From: Ophiostoma sp. CBS 140.51
Taxonomy: Eukaryota; Ascomycota; Sordariomycetes; Ophiostomatales; Ophiostomataceae
Assembly: GCA_029298735.1 (NCBI GenBank)
Contig: JANSLP010000554.1
Span: 1 to 11,852, forward strand
Direction: 5' to 3'
Length of the DNA stretch: 11,852 nt
Within the stretch, counting starts at the first letter, position 1, and each line of letters starts with the position of its first letter. Position numbers and translations under genes: made by a program. The notes under the pieces were generated by a model. It ran no database searches. It was not told where the DNA came from and worked only from the letters and a program-made list of their open reading frames with translations. This document shows positions 1 to 7,607 of the stretch, piece by piece.

Positions 1-58
1 TTTGTGGTCATTAGGGTGGTGTGGTCATTAGGGTGGTGAGCACCACCTTAGGTGGTGC
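1..58. repeat. 17-bp tandem repeat followed by a short hairpin (possible element edge)
   Basis: GTGGTCATTAGGGTGGT occurs twice head to tail at 4-20 and 21-37. It is followed at once by GCACCACCTTAGGTGGTGC (40-58), a perfect 8-bp inverted repeat around a 3-nt loop. The hairpin arm is complementary to the GGTGGT parts of the tandem units, so the whole block is built from one GGTGGT/ACCACC theme. Tandem units beside an inverted repeat are common at the ends of DNA transposons and MITEs. The window begins inside the block, so neither a second terminus nor a target duplication can be seen. It could also be simple local duplication. Confidence 0.6.
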
Positions 59-517
59 GAGTCCAACGAGATCCAAATAAGTGGGGCGTGGCACGAGTAT
101 CCTTTTTCTATTCTTTTCTTACACACCATTCTTACTCTTTGTTTACATTTTACATCCTTTTTTGTATATCGTTTAATATATTTTTTTGGTCATTGGAAAG
201 GAAAAAAAAGACGCGGAAACAAGTCTTATTTCTTAGCCACCATTGTGCGCCTCTTGGTTTTTTGGTTTTTTGAATTATTCTCTCATTACATATAAAATTC
301 AACATTGTCAACATACACGCGCAGGCCTTTGAACTGTTACTCATTCCGGATTTCTAATCATAAACCTCATGATATCATGTGTTTGAATGTTTTGAGATTT
401 GCTGGCCGTATGAATCATTACACAGAAAATTAACTTCACCACTGCTTTTGGAATATGTGAACGCAAGACGACCGTCAGTCGTCTCTATGCCAGTCCTGTT
501 TCCTTCATCCCTGCCGA
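59..517. other. Intergenic region downstream of gene A
   Basis: No gene is supported here. The stretch is AT-rich with T runs on the plus strand. It contains a perfect 12-bp palindrome, CATGATATCATG, at 368-379. The part nearest 518 should hold the 3' UTR and polyadenylation signals of gene A, which is transcribed leftward, but no unambiguous signal stands out. Short open frames here (for example 52-273) have no protein-like composition. Confidence 0.6.
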
Positions 518-3171
518 CTATGAGGCACCACCCATCTTCACGTCAGTGTCTTGCTCCCGCATCAGATAAGCCATCATGGCCCACGAGAGCTGCATGGCCT
601 TGAGCCGGTCTTCGACCTTGAAGAAGTCGTACCAGGGGCTGCGCGCCACTTCGAGGCCGGCCCATTTCTCGTCGAGAGCCGTCTCACCAGCTTCTTCGTC
701 ACCGTCCAGTGCCTGCAGCAGCTTTTGTGGGACGCGCATGCGCACAATGGACATGTGGTGGAACAAAGCGCTGACAACAAAAATGTCATCGTAGTCGGCA
801 CCAACTTTGCGGCCAATGGCCTGGTACCGCGTCTTCTTGTCCCAGCTGGAGCTCGGCGGGCGCACCATGCGGTAGTTGTCGTAAATGGCGAGACCCTTGC
901 GGGGCTTTTTGGACGAACTGCGGACAGGCATGTCGGTGATGCTAAAGGCGGATTCGAGGGCATTCATCAGATTGGCTCGTCCACCGCCAGTTAGACCACC
1001 GCCGCTTCCTCTCCCGGACGAAAATCTTGGTCGGGGCGGGGGCGGGCCGCTGCTGCTGATGGCGGAGGCACTGCCGCCACTACCGAGACCACTCGCACTC
1101 CCAATAGCAGCAGCACCGCTGGCACTGGGGCTGGTACCAGCACCCTCGGCCTTGTCCGTGCTATTTGGGACCTCGTCGGTATTAGGTGCCTGATCTACCT
1201 CGCGGCCAATTGGACCACCCGAGCCGCCACCCCAGCGAGGCTTCGTGGCCCACCACTCGCCCTTTCCGATGCGCCGCTCTGCCCTGCCCTCGCGTGCCCG
1301 ATGCTGGGCCGTCAGGAGCGCTGCAACCAACTCACGTGCCAGGTCAATGGATGAATCCTTGTCTGCCGCTGAGTCTTCGGGACTGGAAAACGTAGTTGTA
1401 TGGCGAGCGCTGACGGCGGCCAGAGGGCCATCGACAAACCCTGTGCGGGCCGCATCGCGTGTCAAAGGCGTGCGGAAGACAAAGATGCATCCTGACGAGA
1501 AGTAAGAGCTAGGGGGCTTTGTGCGCTTCAAGGCTTGCACTGGTTGTGGCTGGTTCTGCTCCTGCGCCTGGTCCTTTGCTTCTCCCTCCTTTGGCGGTAG
1601 CTTTTCTAGCGCCTGTGCTTCTTCGGGCGTTATCGTCCCTGCGTTGAGGTACAGGCGTGGCTCCATCCGGGGTGCAGAAACGTTGCAGCCGAAATCATAA
1701 GCAACGAGCTTAAGGAAGGCTGTGATCATGTGGAGACGATACTCAGGTGGCATCTGGCTGCCTGCATTTGTGCGGTAGAAGCGGAACTCGGGAACAGACG
1801 GGGTGCCGTCCTTAGCTGGCGACGAGGGTTTGCTTTCCGAGTCCGTCGTGACCGCCGTGGAGGATGCGGACGAGACGGAATCACAACCGCTCTCGTTGCC
1901 ATCACCTTCGTCGGCATCGCCGCTCTTCTCGCCCTGTTCGTCGACCGTTTTCGAGTGGGGAGCGTCGGCAGCATCTGACGGTGGGCTGGACGATTTGGGC
2001 GCATCCTTCTCGGGGGGTGGCGTCATTGACGTGTCGTCCCAAAAGGTTGAGAAGCTCTCGAGGTGGCGGTAGAACTCGTAGGCGTTACCAAGACGTACGG
2101 CAGGCTGACCGGGTTGTAACGGCTGCATCCGCCGCACGGACCGGTACGCTGCACTGTTGTCAATGGACAGCTCGCGCCTGCGGTCCAGGTAGGTTTGGAT
2201 GCCTGGGGATTTGTTGCCATTGTTGAGGGGCCGCCGTGTCGACTCATTGAGCTCACGGGCGTCGTCGTAGGAGATGTCGTCCCAAGTGGCAAAGTCGGGG
2301 ACGAGGCTGTGGTATTCTGGGATGATGGCTGTTGGCTCGGCGTTTTGCTTGATATGGACGCCAAGGGCCTGAAAGTGCTCGAGGCTGATTTCTGTTGGAC
2401 GCACAATGGTCTGGAGGATGGCCGTCAAGGGCAACTTCTTGGTAGACCTAGATGTGGCAGCTTCGGAGGCCGAACCGGCATTGTCACTGGTCACCTCGGG
2501 AAAGTACCGTGGGAAATTCACGGGCGTTGGTGGAGGCACATCCTTGGGAGGAGTTGCTGGTAAAGCATTGGCTATGGCATTGTTTGGTCAGATGCAGTTC
2601 AGACGATACAGCAAGAGGCAGAAAAGAGTGGCAGATGGATGTGAACAGGCAAAGCTGTGAAAGACAAGGGCACGGATTGCGGTGAAGCCGAAACTGGCAC
2701 ACGAAGAAGACTTTGGTGCGATGGCGATCAGACTGGGCAGCTTGACAGATAAGACACCGCGGACCTAAAAGAAGCATTCAAAGGCATTGACAAGACGGAA
2801 AGACGGGAAAAGAGAACGGCGATCACCAGCACTCTGCAGGTAGTTTGATTGTGGAGGATGTGAAGGATATGAAGGAGGCATGTGCAGTGAGAAAAGAAGC
2901 TTCGACACGGGTGGTCAATGGCGTCTAGAAGCATGGACGAAGCCACAGCCACAGACAAGAACGAAGCCAAACAACGGATCGAGCGGGGACCGTGAACCAG
3001 AGCAGAGGCAACCGATGCACAATGTCCAAACGTTAGCGGTCCAGGATCCAGGACAATGCGAGGAGTCAAGACTCGTCAAACAAAGGAGGCAATTCAAACG
3101 AAGGTGCTCGAAAGGGATAGACATCAAAGAGGGGCGTCAGACTTACAGAAGAGGGGCATATTCCCAAACAT
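518..3171 (-). CDS. Gene A: conserved-looking fungal protein of unknown function, two exons
   Basis: Proposed coding sequence: exon 1 at 3147-3171, exon 2 at 518-2556, giving 687 residues and ending in TAG at 518-520. I do not recognise the family. Why this start: the long exon 2 frame has no ATG before an upstream in-frame stop. The first usable codon there is GTG at 2537-2539, which fungi do not normally use. Splicing GTAAGT (3141-3146) to a CAG acceptor (2557-2559) joins ATG at 3169-3171 in phase, giving an N-terminus MFGNMPLFSTPPKD. A at -3 gives a good start context. Ordered, protein-like blocks lie at about residues 1-185 (including a Tyr/Phe-rich segment near 163-184), 264-315, 358-400 and 560-680, the last ending in a Trp/Met-rich helical stretch. 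Between them are disordered linkers: acidic/Ser-rich at 188-263, Gln/Pro-rich near 333-357 and Gly/Ser-rich at 451-535. There is no signal peptide or transmembrane helix, so a cytosolic or nuclear scaffold-type role is possible but unproven. Codon use and length support a real gene. Confidence 0.85.
2557..3146 (-). other. Predicted 590-nt intron separating the start codon of gene A from its main exon
   Basis: On the minus strand the intron opens with GTAAGT (3146-3141) and closes with CAG (2559-2557). A CTGAC branch-point-like site lies at 2587-2591, about 30 nt before the acceptor. Both junctions fall after the first base of a codon, so the reading frame is kept. The length is large for an ascomycete, where most introns are under 150 nt, so a smaller intron using other sites is not excluded. 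Short open frames inside it are not supported as genes. Confidence 0.65.
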
Positions 3172-3700
3172 GATTGCGGATATAGATGGCAAGAAAGCCG
3201 TAAAATGGCAGAAATATAAGAAAACAGCAAGTCGAGGCCCGTCGCGAGGACGAGCAAAGATCGCGAGGCTCAAAAGGGTGCGCAATGCCAGAGTTGACGA
3301 GAGAGGCGAAGGAGAGGCAAAGAGAGAGCAACGGCCGTGACAAGTTCGTGCGCGGGGAGAGCTTCGTGGGATGAGGGGCCCCCTTGCAAGCGGTCTCTGC
3401 GATGAAGAGGCGGGCGATGCGCTGTTGGCAGACGATCGGACGATCAGACTGGGGAAGAAATGGTGATTGTGTGGAAAGGGGTTCAAAGGAGGCAAATTTG
3501 CGTAGATTGCAATTGCCAGTTGCGAAAATATTAAAGGTCGCGAGCTCTTTCCTCTTGTCTGTCTTGTTTGTCCGGTCGGTCCTGCCCGCTTTGGAGACTT
3601 TGGCTCTTGAGTTAGGCTGCTCCTTCCTCTCCTGGGAAGCACTAACAGGTCCGGGTTGCGTGCAGTCCACGGCCGCCGTTGGCAGTCACGAAAAGTATGG
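3172..3700 (-). promoter_or_regulatory. Pyrimidine-rich leader and promoter region of gene A
   Basis: Read on the minus strand, this stretch is rich in C and T runs, a common feature of the leader just upstream of the ATG in filamentous fungi. A frame in line with exon 1 is open from about 3642, but its first ATG is the proposed start at 3171, so upstream residues would not be translated. No clear TATA box is visible and the transcription start cannot be placed. Confidence 0.5.
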
Positions 3701-6530
3701 AGCAGTGGCCGCCGCTAACGCTGCGCTTGCCCGCCGAAGATCCCAGCAAAGTCCCCCACCATTTCCGTCTAGGTGGGTGCTGTCTTTGCTTTTTGCTTTT
3801 TTGCGGGCACTCTTGCCTCGCAGCTTCCTTCTTTTTGTCTTTTGTGCACTTTCCCTCTACACTTTTTTCTTTCATGTTTGTGCAGGTACGAGACGATGGC
3901 TTCCATGTCGGGTGGCGCCTTCCCTCGCTGGCCGTTGTCCATGCATTGCAGCTTCCCTTTCCCACACCACACCCCCTTTCCCTTTTTCTTTGTTGGCAGG
4001 CCGTTCCTTCTGTCTTCTGCCACCCACGTAGTCAAAATATGCTTGAAGAAACTCTCGACACTGTGCCGGCACTCCGTACAGAATGCAACCGTGTACGGGT
4101 TGTGCTGGAGCCAGCTCACCGCCCAAGACAACGGAGGAAAGAGCGAACCAGCATGCTGATACCCCACTCCTGTGTGGAGAACAAAGTGCTCTTTCCCAGC
4201 CAGATAGACCAGCTGGCAGTCTATTGTTTGGTTGAGATAGTGGTCGAGTTGCCCATGGTGCGGAAGCTGCTTTCGAGGCGAAAAAGGCGAGCCACAGCCA
4301 ACCGGCAAGTGGTCGCGTTATATCATCTATCACTTTTTTGCACAGAGAAGAGAGTACGACACTGTATGCACAAGCAGTCACGTTGTGATGTTCAACAACA
4401 AGGGTCCAAGGGAAAGGAACGGCCACAAAAGCTGTTGAGCAGATAGGTGATGGAAAGGGAAGGCGCGACTGGTGCTGGGTCGCACAAGACAAAGGCAGTG
4501 GCACCGAGGACTCTCTCACTCTGTATTTCGCATGTATTATATATTGCAAGAAGACCACGCCACGGAGACGGCAACATGCCAGATGCACTTCTCGCCCTGT
4601 CTGTGGAGCATCACTAAGGTCCTTTCGAGCCTCCAGCAGTGCATGCCCGCCACCGCGGGAGCTAACTTTAGATCCCGCTACTAGAGAGACAGCTTCAATA
4701 CTTGAAATGATGCCAGGCCTTTCGAGCTGGGTCTGGACAAGACCCTGAAAATGAGAGACGTCTAGACGACAAATAAGCAAATAAGCAGCTCGAGGATTGC
4801 CGACTTGAGCGCACTTTGCAGTCAATGGTTATTTTGTTATTTTCCTGATTTTTCTTATTTTTCTGCCGTGTTGTTTGATGATCGCAGGTCGTCTCGCGAA
4901 AGAAGCAAGAGAACCAAAGAAACGACACATTTGGAATTGACAGAAAGCTTCACAAGCAGGTGCTCGGAAGGGACAAAAATGAAGTGCAAACCTCGGTCCG
5001 GCTGGGAACGCTCCCGGTGACACAAGAGGACCGTGATGAAGCTTGTTCAGTTGACAGCAAGGGCGACAGACGACAATAACTACCTCATACGGAGCATAAA
5101 GAGCAAGAGATTCTTGGCATTGCTAGGCATCGAAACGAAGAGGTGCTAAATCCTCACGAGAACGTGATCCTCTAGACATGGACGACCATGTAAGTCGTTG
5201 ACTAGCAAGCCTGTTGGTGATGGACTTTGCTTGGGCGAAATGAGATGGCGCTTGCCTTTATGTAGCATCTCCGACTCGTTTTCTTGAGTCGTCTCTCCAA
5301 TTAGAGACCCATACAGAAAGAAGCATACTCCGAAGAATTTCGGCATCGACCAGGAGAGCTGAACGAGCGGCGAAACGGCAATTCTCTTGGCGTTTGTAGT
5401 TGCTGGCCGAGGCATAATATTGTGCAGACAGTCAGTAGTGCGGCTTTGACTTCCAATGCTTGTCTAGATTGTCCTCTGTTGTGAAGCAGTTTGTGTATCA
5501 CCATCGAGACCCCAGAGGACCCCTAGCCACAAGTTGCACAGTTTTGAGAAGGGTCTGTTGTAATCCTCTACGTCTTTTACTTGCACAAACAGTTGTTTAC
5601 ATTCTTCGATGTTCAATGTTCTCTAATTTGAAGCATTTCGGTCGACTAATTCATAATCTCGGTATGTCAACCTCATAACAACTAAAGTACCAAATGAATT
5701 CAAATGAGCATTCTTGACAAAAACAGACAAAAGTCCAAAAGTCCAAAAATAAAATACAATTGGTTACCAAATGACCCAAAGCGTCAATTCCCCTCCTTTT
5801 CTCACCCATTCCCCTTTGCCCTGGCCCCGCCAACACTTTGCCTCAGGTCTGTCGCAGGACAGGGGCCGTTGCGAATCCCGCGTGTCAAAGCGCGGCCTCT
5901 CCCTTTTTCCAGCCGCAGTCTTCACGCACACTGCACCCAACAACACACAATTCATCCATATGTAGATGCAAATATAGCCAATACGTCAACCTACACCGTC
6001 TGTCAGATATACATCACTTACACCCGAGCGCAGCCCACGAGCCCACGCCCACGCGAGCGGCGACGTCAGAGAACTGAGCCACAACGAGACCGTGGAGCAA
6101 ATGTCTGTCTTCTCTTCTTCTCTTTGTCTCCCCTCTCCCCTTCCCACTCCTGAAGGTCTGTGGCAGGGATCTCTGACCAATCCCGTGTTGTCTGGCCCTC
6201 CCATCAAACAACGATCAATCCTGCATGGCATCTTGCGTCTAGACGGTGTTGAACATGCTCGACCGCCCCTGGTGATGCCTCTTCCTCTGCGTCCTCGGCC
6301 AGTCTTTTCACAATGTCTTGACCCCTTTGAAATTGAGCAACTGTGTAGTATTTCTCTCAAAACCCCTGTGAAGATCTCAAGTAGAAACTGTCATACCGTA
6401 CGTCGTCGAACCCACGAGGAAAGAGTGAACGGCCAGGAGTGGAAAGAGCGATAGAAACGTGGGTGTCTGGGGAAAGAGCAGCCAGGTCTTGACGATTTTG
6501 AAACGCCTTCCTTCCAGACCTCCTTCCTGG
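3701..6530. other. Long divergent intergenic region, no supported gene
   Basis: No feature here reaches gene quality. Two overlapping open frames occur: a plus frame with ATG at 3697 running to 4446, and a minus frame of about 317 codons at 3872-4825. The minus frame opens at TTG and has no ATG until close to its end. Neither has recognisable motifs. A short ATG-initiated minus frame at 5146-5415 (89 codons) is also unsupported. Promoter-type sites include CCAAT at 6177-6181 and its reverse ATTGG near 5757-5761. A small direct repeat of AAAAGTCC lies near 5730-5750. The region presumably holds the distal regulatory sequence of genes A and B. Confidence 0.5.
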
Positions 6531-7607
6531 TAGTCTGTCTGTCTGTGTCTCCCTCGCTCTTTCCCTCTGTGCATGCTTCTCAACTCTGCTCTGTTTTCTC
6601 TCTCTCGTCCTCATTCTCGCCCTCAACTTTACCTTCTTTCGAAACGTTTTTCTTTGCATCCGTTTCTTAACCCATCGATTATCGCCAATTCATCCGCATC
6701 AACATCATTGTCTATCGACTTTGGTTCTCTCCATTTTCATCTTCATCGCGCCTCTGATCTCTTGCCTCACAACTCTTGTATTCTTTGTCTCTCATCTCGC
6801 GTCGCTCTTTCGACTTTAGCCGCCTCATCTGTTTCGATCGTCGCCTCTCCCATTCTTCCAGTTTCTCAGTTTCTGGTCTCCCAGTCTCTCCCCTCTTGGG
6901 GCATCCTCGCCTTCGCCTTCGTCCTCTCTCTTGCTTCGTCGTTCTTGGCTTCCTCCACATCCGACGAGCATCTTTCATCCTCAACCAGTCTATTTGCAAT
7001 TTCGGACTGCGTCGCTCTCGCAGTCCCTCAATTTCTTTTTGCCGACGATTCTGGATCCCGTCCCCCCATCTCGGCCTCCCATCTCTCTCCCTCTCTCTCG
7101 TCCCCTCTCTGTCGTCCCCTCTCTCTCACTTTTCCCTTTCTCTTCAGTCACCATCCCTCAGCCTCTGTCTGTCTCTGTCTCCCGTGTTCCGTGTTCCAGT
7201 CCTGTCTTCTGTCCGTCGCTCTTCCAGCCAGCCGTCTGCTTGGACGTTTCTTGACCTACCTATCTCTTCTCGCCAAAGAAAACCATCCTGGCACCCGCCT
7301 TTCTTCCTCCTTCAACAATTTTCTCACGATCAGCTTTCATGATCGTTTTCAACTGATCTTGGCCCACGAGGCCCGCTTCTTTTTTATTCTTTCTTTCTCT
7401 TCGTGCGACTGGACTCGCCTGGTATTGACGACCACGTTTGTATACCCTTTACTCGACGGACATCGACTGTTCTCAGCTTTTTTTTTTACGCCACGGGCTC
7501 GTCTGGACACGACCACAGAAGACGGCGACATCTCACGCTCCTTCCCCCTTCCGTCCTCCTTTCCTCCTCTGCCTTCGTAAACGCGAAAGCAAACCGACGA
7601 AACCACA
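6531..7607 (+). promoter_or_regulatory. About 1-kb pyrimidine-rich leader/promoter of gene B with two upstream ATGs
   Basis: The plus strand is dominated by C and T from a TCTG microsatellite (about 6532-6549) up to the start codon of gene B. It includes an imperfect tandem duplication of a TCGTCCCCTCTCT unit near 7096-7128. Such tracts are typical of the 5' UTR and core promoter of strongly transcribed fungal genes. Only two ATGs occur before 7608. One at 6573 opens a 335-codon frame ending at 7580. One at 7339 opens a five-codon frame ending at 7356. Two or three frames stay open over long distances because CT-rich DNA rarely makes stop codons, so I treat the long frame as non-coding. The transcription start is unknown. 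Confidence 0.6.

Noticed and set aside
1..58. Telomeric repeat array
   Set aside because: TTAGGG occurs only twice and inside a 17-bp unit, unlike a continuous hexamer array, so a chromosome end is not supported.
551..2226. Several frames of 70-150 codons overlapping gene A on both strands
   Set aside because: They are shadows of a GC-rich coding sequence. The minus-strand gene A frame is far longer and has coherent protein character.
3124..3670. Two overlapping minus-strand frames of about 175 codons upstream of gene A
   Set aside because: They lie in the CT-rich leader. The one in phase with exon 1 begins at GTG and has its first ATG at 3171, which is the proposed gene A start.
3872..4825. 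Minus-strand open frame of 317 codons
   Set aside because: It opens at TTG, contains no ATG until close to its 3' end, overlaps another long frame on the opposite strand and shows no motif or codon bias like genes A and B.
6573..7580. Plus-strand 335-codon frame as a separate Leu/Ser-rich or secreted protein
   Set aside because: The DNA is a C+T tract in which other frames are also open for long distances, so the absence of stops reflects composition. The translation is low-complexity. It is kept only as an upstream-frame finding.
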